A DNA stretch of 64,000 nt, from NCBI GenBank assembly GCA_051530055.1, contig CM121341.1, forward strand, positions 11,532,001 to 11,596,000, read 5' to 3'. The stretch is from Neoechinorhynchus agilis. Taxonomy: Eukaryota > Acanthocephala. This document shows positions 1 through 11,490 of the stretch, piece by piece (the stretch's first letter is position 1; every line of letters begins with the position of its first letter). The notes under the pieces are model-generated. The model saw nothing but the letters and a program-made list of their open reading frames with translations. It did not search any database and was not told where the DNA came from. A program made the position numbers and the translations under genes.

Positions 1-1240
1 ATTATTGCCTGTCTTAATTACAGTGAAAGGATTTTTGCTAACGGATTCCGTTAAAATTGTTTGTATTTTTCTTAGAGCTTTTTTCAATCAATACTCATGT
101 CATAAACGCAAACAGCATTGTAAGCGGTGTGTATTTTTACCTTCGTTATAGATATGCCAATCCCTGAAACTGTCTCATTTAAACTGTCGATTTGATGAAA
201 AGTATTCGAAAAACACTTTCTACTTTAACCACACAAAAGCTGCTCTTAAAAATTTAACGCTGTTATCTCTTGTTCCACAAACTACCCACTGATTGCATTC
301 ATCTGGCTCGTAGCTTTAACACCGAAGACAAACTTCTGAAGAGATGCGTTTTTGTCGCTAATAAAGAAGAAAGATTGACTGTAATGAGTTACTTAGAAGA
401 AATACGACGAGACGCCATTCGGGTTAACTGGGGCGACAAATTTATTCGTTCCAGTTGGTTTTTAAAAGTTCTAACGCTTCGGTGTAGAAATCCCGCGAAT
501 GACTGCTCATCGGGGAATATTGTCTTTGTGCAAAAGAAAATGGTTACATCTTTATTTTTATGAGCAGCAAATGTTCGGTGGCACAGTGGGATTCCCCGTG
601 TGGATCACAATCTTATTTAGACTGTATTCTGTGCCAAGTCATTCGAACTGAGGATAACGGCATAATAAAGTTAAATTTAAGAAGATTGTCTAAACTTATA
701 GCCTAAAAAGATTACATAAAGTCGGATGAATATATTTTAATTGCGATTTATTTCCAACCAACAAAAGTAGACTATGAATGCGTTTAACCGACAAATTTAT
801 TTTGTCCAAGGATAATTGGAATCGGTCAAAAAACTCAATAAAATCAAAACGAAATGAAGAGTTAAATTCCGGATTTGTAATCTATTCTGTCGCCCTTTTA
901 TTTCGTCCATTTTGATAACCGTAGTTTTACCTCTTGTTAAGAAGACCTAACAAATGATAAAATTCGCGGATAAAAAACAAGGTCGCAGCACCTGTGAGAT
1001 ATTTCTACAAGAAAAACTAGGATCCGCATAATAACTCACTGAAGGTTACATCGTATATCAAAGCACCTGTATCGATGAGTTACTCATTTACAGATGTGTA
1101 ACGCGATTCTTGCCAGAAAGTTTGGTAAGTGCGAAATTTGTTTTCTCGATATATCGGCAACGAATAAAATTTTAGATAGTTGAATCCATCTTTAGAGGGA
1201 AACCTTTAAAGGTTACATGTCAATGATATTTTTTGTTAAC
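1..1240. other. AT-rich stretch without a supported gene
   Basis: I see no conserved protein here. An open frame of 97 codons at 270-563 begins with TTG and has no recognisable domain; it could be an exon of a gene that starts outside the window, but nothing confirms it. No RNA gene is visible by eye. Confidence 0.4.
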
Positions 1241-1281
1241 TAAATGGGATGAACAAATTTAAAGAAAATAAACCTAAACAA

Positions 1282-1383
1282 ACTCAGGAGCCCGGGTCCG
1301 TCATGCCCATTAGCAGAGGCGCAATTTTCCGTGCTGCTACCCTGGGGTCTGCTAACGGGCATGGCGGACCCGGGGTCCTGAGT
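1282..1383. repeat. GC-rich inverted repeat (hairpin)
   Basis: Two arms of about 36 bases (1282-1318 and 1348-1383) are near-perfect reverse complements around a loop of about 29 bases. The arms are much richer in G+C than the flanks and contain CCCGGGTCCG and its partner CGGACCCGGGG. A 114-codon frame (1249-1593) runs through the palindrome, but that frame has no recognisable domain, so I read this as a foldback element rather than a gene. Confidence 0.7.
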
Positions 1384-1599
1384 CAAAACGTAAACGATAA
1401 CCATTTTCAAAATTCAAATATTCGTAGAGTTGACAGACAACTAAATGAGTTCGGTTTCGTATTATCTTTAAATCTAACCTCTGAAGATATAAACGGTTTT
1501 TGTATTTCTTTAGTCCAAATGGAATATTTCACACGAGCAATGTTGTGGAGTAAGCGAAGTTGTAATGCAACGGATTCTAATAAACGATATTAGCAAAGA

Positions 1600-3330
1600 A
1601 AGAGAGATCGCGTTTCCACCTCACTTCCTCGTGTGTACGGCACAGGAACCCAAGTACTGTCATATATCGAGCTCATAGTTCTTTATTTATCTATTGTCAC
1701 ATCTGATCAGTAATTGATCGACGGCGTATACGCTTGGGCTACTATTCTTATGAAGAAGTGAGGCATTTCATAGTGAATTTCTATTTTAAAACAAAACCTA
1801 CATGAAATTAAGAAAATCGTTTTGCCGTCTTCGAATGTATTGCTTACAATGGAATTCGAAACGCGTGAAATCAGTTAATGAAAAGAAACCTTACGGTACC
1901 AATATTTTCTAGCACGCACGAAAACCCTAGTGTCAATAAATCATAAATTCCTATTGGCAGAAACGCTTCTATGCGAGCTGAGTCAATATTTTGGGTTATT
2001 AAATGCACTCAACCGAAGAAATTCGAATGTCAATAGTGGTGCATGAGGCTTATCTGAGCAGAAACAATATACACTGAAGTTTGCCGATCCTTGACCTTTT
2101 TTGTTTTAGTATCGTTATTTTTTGCTCCATTTATAGATTCGTTCGAAAAACGAAACCGTTTCTTGAAAGGTTTAAAGGTCTTTTGAGAACAAAATTTTAA
2201 GCGAAAAACACGTAATTCGAAAAGCAAGTCTCAATTTGAAGTAATTTCAAATTTCTAAGTTTTATGAAAGGATATTTACTACTATAAATAAGCAATGGAA
2301 ATTTTAAATTAATTTAAAAATCTAAATAAAATCTATCGCCGTTTATTTAAAAATTCACGGAATGCAGGAATTCGGATAGTGAAGAATGGATAAATTCAAC
2401 TGAGTGTTCAGTTACCTTTTGTATAAGAACCAAACTCTGTCTATTAAGATAAGCATTGCTTCAGGAACCTTGACGAGAATTCCCACTCGTGTGATCTGTA
2501 GCTTAATCGAGCATTTTTGGAGGCATTAGTCAAGACGCCCCAACCCTTCTGTTCAGTGATATTTTTGGTACCATCAAGCAGGAAGTAAAGTATTTGCCTG
2601 TCATTGCCAAACCCGTCATTATGCCATCTAAAAGGAAAAATATGAGCAGTTGTCTGAGGAATACTTTGAGTGTTGCTATTTTAACAAAAAGTTACATTTC
2701 CATTGGTGAAAAGTAATTCGATTCACCTTTTTGCACAGTTCTCGATGTACCTACATCTTCCATCTTTACTCGCATAATGGCACTCCGTGAATTTTGTTCA
2801 TCGTATCAAAATCTGGACAATCTCATCAAATTAGGATAAAGTTTCATCTTGAAATAACACTGAAATCCCAAAGCGGAATTAAGTGTTATAACGAGAAGCT
2901 AATTTTTAGATCGCAATAATTGAAGTATAAAGATGCTTTAATGTGTTTCAGACTCCTTCGTTTAAGTTTTCGTTTTTATATTCATTAATGTAACTGTTAA
3001 TGTTCTCGCTTCCATCATTCACACAGCTTAAGACAGATCGAAATGTCATTGAATCAGATTGTGGTTAATTTATGTAAATGTTAGAAATTGGAAAGATCGT
3101 ACGATCGTTCATAATTTAAAAAGATTTTGCAAATAAAATCACGGTCCTTGTAATGCTTTTGTATTCTCAGTCTTATCCATTTTCTATTTGAACACTCATA
3201 GATCCATGGATTTCTTGATATCTGGCAGTGTTGAACATTTCCAAGATTAGATATCTTCACGCAAAACGAAATATGAATATGTCGATAAGTGAGGTACTGG
3301 GGAATGTGATCGAAATTATTGTTTAGATGT
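1600..3330. other. intergenic, no gene seen
   Basis: Both strands show only short AT-biased frames with no recognisable protein. The stretch contains no obvious long repeat. It forms the upstream region of the CTNNBL1 gene. Confidence 0.4.
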
Positions 3331-3340
3331 CATTACCCAG

Positions 3341-3481
3341 TAAATGATTATTTCGATTAAAAGCGTTCTGCGAACCTCGTCGAGTTCATCATCATTTTGT
3401 TTGTTAGTAAAAGACGCTAACAAACCGATGATGAACCCGACGAGGTTTGAAACGTTTTTAATCGAAATAATCATTTACCGG
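3341..3481. repeat. foldback element, arms about 65 bp
   Basis: The left arm (3341-3407) and right arm (3417-3481) are reverse complements with few mismatches, separated by about 9 bases. The core GATGATGAACCCGACGAGG recurs near 33,970, beside the small satellite cluster, which marks it as a dispersed palindromic repeat (MITE-like). It lies about 160 bases upstream of the CTNNBL1 start codon. Confidence 0.7.
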
Positions 3482-3642
3482 ATGTAGACCTAATCAATAA
3501 TACCGAACTATGAGTATTTTGTTCGAAAAGTATATTGACTTGAAAGGTGCCTAAAAATGTAGACAATGAGTTAATATTTTTTATAAACTGATTGGTATTC
3601 ATACGCTAAGAATTTTAATCCCGAAATAATTTATCGTTTTAG

Positions 3643-5868
3643 ATGGACGTTAATGAACTTCTCAAATATAAGCCATCCGGGCAGCCCACTGATTCTGGGG
3701 TGGATACGACATCTAAACAAAAACCGAGCGAATTGAGAAATCCTTCGGATTTAAGTGCTCTACTTGATTCCGCAAATGAATGTACTTATGACAATCTGGA
3801 TGATACCGGCATCACATTTTCTCATTTTCATTCGTTTTACTTTCAGTGAGAATGAGAAATTCGTAGGCGAATGGTAAACGTCTTGGATAAGCGTATAAAT
3901 ACCAATCACCAAATGAGAATAAAGTGCTCCAATACACCTGATAGATTTTTCCAATCGGAAGCTGACCTAAATGAGTCACTTAATGAACTTCATTGTCTAT
4001 CAACACTCCCAAGACTATTTCCTACTTTTATTAAACTAAATGGTCTTCGACTCCTTCTTGGTCTTATTGACCATGAAAATTTAGATATTGGAATCGGCGT
4101 TGTTGATTTGTTTCAGGAATGGTCCGAAATGGAATCTGATGACGTAGAGGATTACGGATTTTTGATTAGTGAATTGATAGACTCAGAAATTAGTACGATA
4201 CTTTTAAGGTTTTTGGAAAGGTTGAACGAGAATTCAAGAGAAGAATTCGATGCTGCTTATAACGTGTTGTGTAAGTTGGTACTTTTTTCCGTGGAGTGAT
4301 GGGGAATATTGAATTTTTTACAAACGTTTTGGTCTATAGTTTAATGCATAACTTTTTCAAACCCTTTTTCTTTTCCATTTTAGCAATAATCGAGAACCTC
4401 GTGGATTATAAACCAAGCTTCTGTGAAACATTGATTAATGATAAAATCCTTAGCTGGCTTTTAAAGCGAATACGCCAAAAGCCAATGGGACATAACGTTC
4501 CGGTGGCATCAAACACTAATTTCGACGGAAATAAACTTTTTTCAAGTGAATTAGTGTCGATTTTGGTCCAACAAACAAAAACTGAAATCGGCGTGAACAA
4601 GTTCGTCGAAGAAGATGGAGTTGGAATATTCCTTAAGCAGCTTTCGGTCAGTTTAAGTTGTCATTTACGAACGCGTAACACCACCTTTTGAGTATGTTTT
4701 AGCATTATAAGAAACGCAATCCTGAGAACAACGATGAATACGAATACATGGAGAACCTGTTCACTACACTTTGCTCAGTTTGCCTTGATGGAACCGCAAG
4801 GAAAACTTTTTTTAAAGAAGAAGGATTTCAATTGATGAATATTATGATGAAAGGAAAGAAACTGTCCAGATTTGGAGCTCTTAAACTCCTTTCATATTGT
4901 CTGAATTCCGATGTACCTGAAATTGGAGTGTATTGCAATGCCTTTGTAGAAATGCTCGGACTTTGTGTCATATTTCCACTGCTGATGAAAACGCCAAGTT
5001 TACGCCATAAACAACAGGGCATCGTCCCAGCAGATTCTTATTCCCAATCACAGTTACATGAGTACATAATGACCGTTGTGAACAGCCTTATCAAGAACTG
5101 TACTCTAGTAGCCAAAGAACGAGTTCTTCTCAAATTTTCCGAGAATCGTTTTGAGAAAATTCAAAGGTTAGTTGAGTTAGTGATGATGTGACATTTATGG
5201 GTTTTTCTAAGGAATAGAGGAGTAGCCTTTTGAAAACAAGATAAAAATCTGCCTTTTGAAAGGGACATTTATTCCTTAAAAGGTCAGAAAGTGCTCATGT
5301 TGACGCTTAGGGAAATCATTTCCGTGATTGTAGTTAGTTGACCATATTAATTTTTGAGGTTTTGATTTCGCAAAAGAACGAACGGCTAAATCAATATTTG
5401 GTAATCACGACCCTTAGATCACATTTTCTAGGTTTGATAAATAAAACACAGCATTGTCTTCACTTAAAGGCGACATAAAAACGCTTCAATTTCGCACCTC
5501 GGAATGTCACTCCATCTACACATACAGACAATTATAAACGCTACCATTTGGTCCGTAAGATAATCGATGACGAAAAGGCAGATCGAATGTATCAAGCAGA
5601 GGACAATGACGAGTATTTGTTAAAAGAACTGGATGCTGGTCTTTATATTCTCTTTTTGATTGATGAAACCTTGATGATTTGCATTGAGAAATGCGACGAT
5701 AGCGTTATTAATAACTTAAAGACGGTACTTAATGTAAAACGCGTGGATATTCAGGAGGTGATTGGAGTTGTAAGGCGTTATGTCCAGTATAAGAGTCCTG
5801 GATTTACTCATGCCATCAAGGACATAGAAAAACTCATTGCACGATGTGAAGAAATATTTAAAGACTAA
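3643..5868 (+). CDS. CTNNBL1: beta-catenin-like protein 1 (multi-exon)
   Basis: This is an armadillo-repeat protein of the spliceosome-associated CDC5L/Prp19 complex, expected in the nucleus. The start MDVNELLKY matches the family N-terminus, and the ATG at 3643 lies directly after TTTTAG, a likely trans-splice acceptor. Recognisable blocks follow: MRIKCSNTPDRFF (about 3913), LLLGLIDHENLDIGIGVVDL, SIIENLVDYKPSFC, LLKRIRQ, MENLFTTLCS, ALKLLSYCLN and a C-terminal block from about 5548 to the stop at 5868. Supported introns are 4271-4383 (donor GTAAGT) and 4647-4702. The exon 1/2 junction near 3780-3866 and the junction before 5548 are not resolved; the family's segment around HFKYLGAMQVADKK is not found between 5190 and 5520. 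Identity is sure, exact structure is not. Confidence 0.9.
5190..5530 (+). other. probable intron of CTNNBL1
   Basis: This 340-base stretch separates the conserved block ending RLVEL from the C-terminal block. It is longer than other introns here and lacks a clear exon for the family's missing segment. A short exon with weak similarity could be hidden in it. Confidence 0.4.
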
Positions 5869-5959
5869 TAAAGACTTATTCGAGCTACAGTTGCCATTAA
5901 TACTTACGCATTTGAGTGCGCTGAATGTTTTTGATGGATCGTTAAATCTTAGCCATCTA

Positions 5960-6330
5960 GAAACACGTTTTATTTAAAAGAAGAAGCACAAGTCACCGAT
6001 TCTTGTACCTTAGGTATCAGTGGATTTTGTACAAAGTTGACTTGGGTTGGTTAAGTTGTAGTTGTTGTTATCTCCTCGTTCCTCCGAATCGATTCGCATT
6101 TGGAGGATTGAACGGTTGAGAAGAAAGAGCGGAGATAGAGCGCTGTTGGAGGAAGCGAAGGATAAAAAATGTTGGTTCGACGTAAGTGTTTTAAGTGTGA
6201 GTAAAAGGAGAAATCTGTGGCAGAAATTGAAGAGTAGGAAGGGAATTAAAGCGCTTTTGGAAGATTCGAGAGAGGTGTATTTCTAAGGGCAGGAGTTCGG
6301 AGGAGCAGATTAGAGCGCATATCTTGTGAA
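5960..6330 (+). repeat. dispersed repeat R2, copy 1, with short reading frame
   Basis: Matches 32,860-33,187 in inverted orientation over about 330 bases. Both copies carry a frame that begins SSESIRIWRIERLRRKSGDR and continues through NLWQKLK. The first 60 bases of the frame are identical while later parts differ by indels and substitutions that often keep the protein. The source could be a mobile element or an exon of a duplicated gene; I do not recognise the protein. Confidence 0.6.
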
Positions 6331-6699
6331 ATGCAATAAGTTTTTTGAATAGATTAGAACAACTTCAAAACGTTGGATATGCGTAGGTGAGCGTTGGTAG
6401 GATGGCGTACATATAGAAGTACTTAAGGTCTTTGGAAGTTAATCCAAGGAGTCCGAAGCGCTTAAGAAGATAGAGCTTAATGGACCCTTTTTGCAACAAA
6501 ATTGATTTACTTGTCTCACTTTAGATTTTCTTGAAAATGAAGATAAAGTATACGAACAGAGGAGACACGATTGATATTAAAAGGAAGAAGTGGCTGATCG
6601 GAAGAGCTATTTGCGATTGAGGGGACGATTTCGACGCACTTAATAGAGGAGCGAAATGCTTGAACGATAATGCTAATGACACGTTATTCCTGATGAAGC

Positions 6700-8345
6700 G
6701 GTCAACATTTTCTGAGGATGGCAAATCCGGTAGGGGGATGTCCCATCTGGTGGGGATTGGCGGATATTATTTACAGGAGAGCTTGTGAGGTTGATCCTTT
6801 TTCAGGTTCATTTCAGGTTACGATATCCGAGAAGATTTGGCAGTATGGAAAAGGAGCGGAGGTGGAGGGAGGTGCGATGTCGAAGGGGATGAAATGAATT
6901 GGGATTACGAGTGTTGTGCTCGTATGAAAAGGGAGAGATTTGTGGAAGAAATTGTGGTGGCGGGGTTTAGAGGCGTTTTGTTTGTTTGATGAGAATCCTG
7001 TAAAGGCATTCGGCGAAAGGGGAAAATCAACTGTGCAAATTTTAGATGCTCTTTTATGAAGAATTTCACGACGACGGGTTTGAGATTTGGATAGATTGCA
7101 AAGGACCGGATAACCGTAGGTGAGGGAGGGTAAAATAAAGCTGTTGTAAAATTTGTAGAGTTTGGGTGAAGGGATTCCTAAATGCCGAAGGCGTTTGAGG
7201 AGATAAATTTTAAAGGTGTTAAGCTTGAGGGCGAGAGTGATGTGTGAGTCCTATTTCAAGTTTGATTGAAATTGGAGACTCAGAATTCTTAGGGAGATTA
7301 CTCGTTGGATGTCATTTAAAAGCTCAGGGGATGATGTTGGATTTGCGGGAGAGAGGGGATCAAATCGAAGCATTTCGAGAAATTCAGGTGGAGTTTGTGA
7401 TTGGTGCAGAAATCTATGATTTGGATGATTTCGTTAGGGGGTGGGGTGATGAATGGGTGATGGGGGTGATATCGTCGGCGTATAAGAAGATTTTAGAGTA
7501 GCAGGAGAGAGGTTTGAAGTCATTTAGGAAAATATTAAAGAGAAGTGGTGACAGCACAGCACCTTGAGGTACGCCTTTGGTGAGGGATAGACTGATAGAA
7601 GAGGTAGAACGGCAGTGAATGTATTGTTTGCGATTGTGAAGATAAGATTCGAGCCAGCGGTGTGCCACAAGTTGAGACCAAGATCGGAGCAGACCCGGAG
7701 AAGGAGTACATTGTCCATGGAGTCGAATGCTCTCGATAAATCAATTTGATGAGACGTGTGACGTCGGATGGATTATTGCCGAGGTTGCGTAGGAGCGCGT
7801 CATATGCTAAGACCAAAATCGGAGCAGGCCCATAGGAGTGAATGATCTACGGAGTCGAATGCTTTCGATAAATCAATTTAACGAGACGCGTGACGTCGGA
7901 GAGATTATTGTCGCGGTTGCGTAGGAGCGTATCATAAACGCAATGTAGGGCATCGGTTGCAGAAAATTTGGGCCGGAAGCCGAACTAGTTGAGAAGTGAA
8001 AGGCGAGATTTAAAACATTTTTTCGATGATGGAATGGTTCGGCGGAAATAGGGTGTGATTTTTTTGGAAGAAGGATGGGGTAGATGCCATATAAAAAGCT
8101 GTGATTTATAATGTGGGTAAGAAGGCCCATGAGTTCGCGGAAGATGTAGCTAAGAGTCCAGTTTGGGATTTCAGATTGAGAGCACGAATTTCGAGGTAAT
8201 TTCTTGAGATTCTGTAGTATTTCGTATAACGACACTGAGCGGAGTATCGGCAGGTTGACCAAGGTTTCAGGTGTGGGCGTGAAAGATTGCGTGGAGTCTG
8301 AGACGGAGCAGCGACTGTAAATTGAGCCAGGACAGAGGTTCTCAT
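6700..8345 (-). mobile_element. decayed non-LTR retrotransposon (LINE), antisense
   Basis: On the minus strand the reverse-transcriptase palm is visible: GVPQGAVLSPLLFNIFLNDF then LYADDI (about 7580-7460). Upstream are degraded fingers (region 8345-7870), downstream the thumb and C-terminal pieces such as LKRLRHLGIPSPKLYKFYN and FILPSLTYGYP (about 7230-7100), then CTVDFPFRRMP. Frames are broken repeatedly and there is an internal duplication of about 110 bp (7725-7810 versus 7850-7935), so the copy is dead. Style resembles Jockey/CR1-like elements; the clade is not certain. Confidence 0.8.
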
Positions 8346-8399
8346 AGATGGAGTCTAAAACCTGTCTTAATTAAGAAGAGGATAAATTAGGGAAGGGAT

Positions 8400-8830
8400 A
8401 AGGGTTGCGAAGACCAAGAGAGTTCTATCAAAAACAAAAGTTTTTCCCATAGTTCGTACCAAAATCTTCAGAAAAACTTAATTTTCTGAAAATCGAAAAT
8501 TTCAACCTGAATACTTCAATCATTGCAACAATGTTCGATTTGCCTCAGAATCATTAAATGAGCAGTACGCTTTAAAATGAGAATCTCTGGGCCACTTTTT
8601 GAATTTACATTGTTTCTTCTGCTTAAAAAGACACGGAGCTGAGTGGTGTAAAATGCATCCGTTGATGTGCAACAAATCTCGGCGTTAGTCTAGAATAAAG
8701 TGCGTCTTTTCTCCATCTCACTGAATCTCTATGCTTCTTATGACGAATTGTTTTCCGACAGAGCTCGAGAAGTATAAGTGAACCACACAAAGGTGAGTTC
8801 GCGGGTTGGTGTCTTGCTTTTTGAACGACG
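8400..8830. promoter_or_regulatory. upstream region of the 315-aa gene
   Basis: No gene is visible. AT-rich sequence between the dead retrotransposon and the start codon at 8831; presumably contains the promoter, but I see no convincing TATA box or initiator. Confidence 0.25.
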
Positions 8831-9778
8831 ATGGATCCAAACCATCTCGCAACCGACTTGATGCAATGCGAGTTTATCTTTACAGCAAATGTCGATCAAT
8901 CAATAGGTCAAATGGTTTCAAAATCACTGCCACCAATCCATCATAAAAAACTCAGTTTCCAAAATAAAAAGTTCATTAGAGGAGGTCCACATGAGAATGG
9001 ACACGGTGATGTCGAGGAGTACGGATTTCAAGCTCGCCAAATGGAAGAGCCGGTATTTGCTACGGATGTTAAATACGTCGTTGGAGGGCATATCAATGAG
9101 GGTTATCCAGTTATCGACGTTATCCAGAAAGCCAACGATGGCGAAATAATGCAGCTCTTGATGGAATTACCATCAATCCCATGCGGTTGGACACGTACTC
9201 ATAGCGGATGGGTTTCTCCATTTCCTAAGACTATGACTGAGCCTCGATGGTACAACGATCAAAAGTATTATGCAAAGGTGAAGTGCTGCCAAACTCGACG
9301 ACCGGCGATGTACTGTGGCGAAGGTGTGGATTTAAAAGTAGAACAAGTTCGTAGTGGTGATCCGGCACTCCAATATTCAGCTCCTTATGGGGACGGTGAA
9401 TTCATTGTCAGTGTAGCGAATATTAGCTCATCGCCTATTGAGGTTGAAGCCCTTCTCAGTGATCAGAACGGTCATATTTCTTGGGAAGATTCACTCGTAT
9501 TGATTGATGAATTAAGTTCTAAAGCATGCGTGTTTCCTAGAGCTGCAACAAAGTCAGATCTCCGTCCAACTATTCTTCAACCGGGAGAGGTGAGGAGAAC
9601 ACGAATGAATGTTTTATCCTTAAAGGGCAGCGAGGAGTGGAAGAGTGGTGGAATTAGAGTTTATTTTAAACTATGCTTGGGAAATATTTGCAGATCATCA
9701 TTTTTCTACTATTTCTCGTCCAGACATGAACCAATGCATGAAGCGCAATTGGGCAAACCGGCGTTTACACCCGTCTAA
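8831..9778 (+). CDS. uncharacterised 315-aa protein
   Basis: A single intact frame starts with ATG and ends just before AATAAAAAATAAA (about 9788), a plausible polyadenylation signal. I do not recognise the family. There is no signal peptide or membrane segment. The first 70 residues are polar, a central part holds several Cys and Trp residues (for example PCGWTRTHSGWVSP and AKVKCCQ), and residues 175-300 alternate hydrophobic and polar residues in a way that suggests a beta-sandwich domain (EFIVSVANISSSPIEVEALL). Codon use looks like that of the conserved genes here, so I take it as real. The start ATG is the first in frame. Confidence 0.7.
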   Translation: MDPNHLATDLMQCEFIFTANVDQSIGQMVSKSLPPIHHKKLSFQNKKFIRGGPHENGHGDVEEYGFQARQMEEPVFATDVKYVVGGHINEGYPVIDVIQKANDGEIMQLLMELPSIPCGWTRTHSGWVSPFPKTMTEPRWYNDQKYYAKVKCCQTRRPAMYCGEGVDLKVEQVRSGDPALQYSAPYGDGEFIVSVANISSSPIEVEALLSDQNGHISWEDSLVLIDELSSKACVFPRAATKSDLRPTILQPGEVRRTRMNVLSLKGSEEWKSGGIRVYFKLCLGNICRSSFFYYFSSRHEPMHEAQLGKPAFTPV

Positions 9779-9864
9779 GATTTAATGGAATAAAAAATAA
9801 ATCATCTCTTTTGACTTTGAGAGGTAATCAATGCTCAGAAAAACAACAATCCACTAATAGTCTG

Positions 9865-9930
9865 CTTCAGGCAGCTCGCGGTCAGTTTAAGTTTGCATTT
9901 ACGAGCACCTAACACTACATTTGGACTTTC
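9865..9930 (+). pseudogene. fragment resembling the CTNNBL1 exon 3/intron junction
   Basis: The stretch reads like 4633-4692: CAGCTCGCGGTCAGTTTAAG here versus CAGCTTTCGGTCAGTTTAAG there, followed by similar sequence for about 40 more bases. The match spans the end of exon 3 and part of the intron, so it came from genomic DNA rather than from an mRNA copy. Confidence 0.55.
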
Positions 9931-9975
9931 TTTTTGAAGTTTTTCCACCCGCGGGATTTAAATTCACTCAATTTA

Positions 9976-10485
9976 TTTCCGATATTTGACGTTGGATAAT
10001 ACCGACATTTCTCCAAGGTTTGTCATCTAAAACACAAACATTAGCGTTATCCTACTGACTGGTTATCATCGGGTAACATGTTCGCCAAACTGACCAGCTT
10101 ATTAGCAGCTAAATTTATAAATTCTGGAATCGGGACATTTGCGAATAAGGACACTACATTAGCGGTATAAAAACTTAGTTCCTTGGCAGTGCTCATAGTC
10201 GTTTATGCTCAATCTGAGCAATCACAAAATTTCTAGGAGATTGAACCCAAGCATGATTGTTGTGTACGGCAAAGACGATCATCCAATTCGAGGATCTCTA
10301 GCTACAATCCAAGCTGAGCTGTTCATACGAATTGCCATTGAAAAGGCTGGATGCTCTAGCTTAGAGGTTCCAGTGGACAATGAGTCCAACAACGGGAGTT
10401 CGACGAACATGTTAACGCTAATGTTTGTGTTTTGGATGACAAACCTTGGAGAAATGTCGGTATTATCCAACGTCAAATATCGGAA
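9976..10485. repeat. inverted repeat around coding-like debris
   Basis: 9976-10051 is the reverse complement of 10412-10485 with few mismatches. The right copy sits in a frame that reads VCVLDDKPWRNVGIIQ and looks protein-coding; the left copy is its mirror. About 360 bases lie between the arms. This looks like an inverted partial duplication of a gene exon. Confidence 0.6.
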
Positions 10486-10900
10486 AAAAATCCCCGGCAT
10501 TTAATAATGCCCAATTCTCTTCCTTCTGTGGACAATACGAACATCCATTCTCGATCGTAGCAGCAGCTTTCGAACGTTACTGGTGAAATTTTTACTGATA
10601 TATTTTTATTTTGAGAATCGGCTTTCCGCCATATCAATTCGAGTGAACGATCATCCTGTTGGAGCCACACGATCTCCTTTTGACGTTGATATCCATTATT
10701 CTCGAAAATTGCGTTTTTTCTGTCTATCGCAAATCGTTTATTCGTTAATGACGGTGAGCAAATCAATAATGAGAATCTCGATGCATAACTATCCTTTTAC
10801 GGCGATGAATCCACCGGCGCTAGCGGCAAACCCAGTTTTTGGCTTTTATTCATTTCTTCATCTGAAGAAGGCAAGCCGCTCATTGGTTTAAAAAACGATG
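10205..10900 (+). pseudogene. broken gene fragments, family unknown
   Basis: Plus-strand blocks in different frames look coding: HPIRGSLATIQAELFIRIAI, then REFDEHVNANVCVLDDKPW running to NSLPSVDNTNIHSRS, then NDHPVGATRSPFDVDIHYSR. The last resembles the end of a filamin-type immunoglobulin repeat (SPFxVxI), but that is weak. Stops and frame changes separate the blocks without clear splice sites, so I read this as gene debris. Confidence 0.4.
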
Positions 10901-11490
10901 CAATTCGTCGCAAATCAAGTTTTGCCTTGAAAAGCTTTGATGTTTTTGGATTTCAATCAACCCCGATGCTACCGAAAAAGTTAAGAAAGTTCTCGTTCAG
11001 AGTTGAAGACTTGTCATTGGATTTACAAGATCAAATCTGCGAACACTTCAACAAGACTGATGATGAAGTGTCTCTGCTGTAGTATCTTCAAGTTAAGAAA
11101 TCCACAGACATTAGTGGCAAAGCTCAACTGACAGCTTTATTCATTTCTTCACCTGAAGAAGGCAAGCAGCTCATTGGTTTAAAAAACGATGCAGTTCGTC
11201 GCAAATCAAGTTTTGCCTTGAAAAGCTTTGATGTTTTTGGATTTCAATCAACCCCGATGCTACCGAAAAAATTAAGAAAGTTCCCGTTCAGAGTTGAAGA
11301 CTTGTCATTGGATTTACAAGATCAAATCTGCGAACACTTCAACGAGATTGATGATGAAGTGTCTCTGTTGTAGTATCTTCAAGCTAAGAAATCCACAGAC
11401 ATTAGTGGCTAAGCTCAACTGACAGCTTTTATTCATTTCTTCATCTGAAGAAGGCAAGCCGCTCATTTGTTTAAGAAAACGATGCAATTC
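10846..11490 (+). repeat. 291-bp tandem duplication (two units plus a partial third)
   Basis: Units begin at about 10851, 11142 and 11434 (periods 291 and 292). Units 1 and 2 are almost identical. Each carries a coding-like frame reading LFISSSEEGKPLIGLKNDA, then KSFDVFGFQSTPMLPKKLR and DLSLDLQDQICEHFN, ending EVSLL and a stop. The peptide is maintained between units, but a stop sits at the same place in each. I do not recognise the protein. Confidence 0.7.

Noticed and set aside
1249-1593. 114-codon gene
   Set aside because: The frame is carried across the GC-rich palindrome and contains no recognised motif.
10600-10720. Filamin-type immunoglobulin repeat
   Set aside because: Only the SPFDVDI end fits, in a short broken frame; too little to call a filamin gene.
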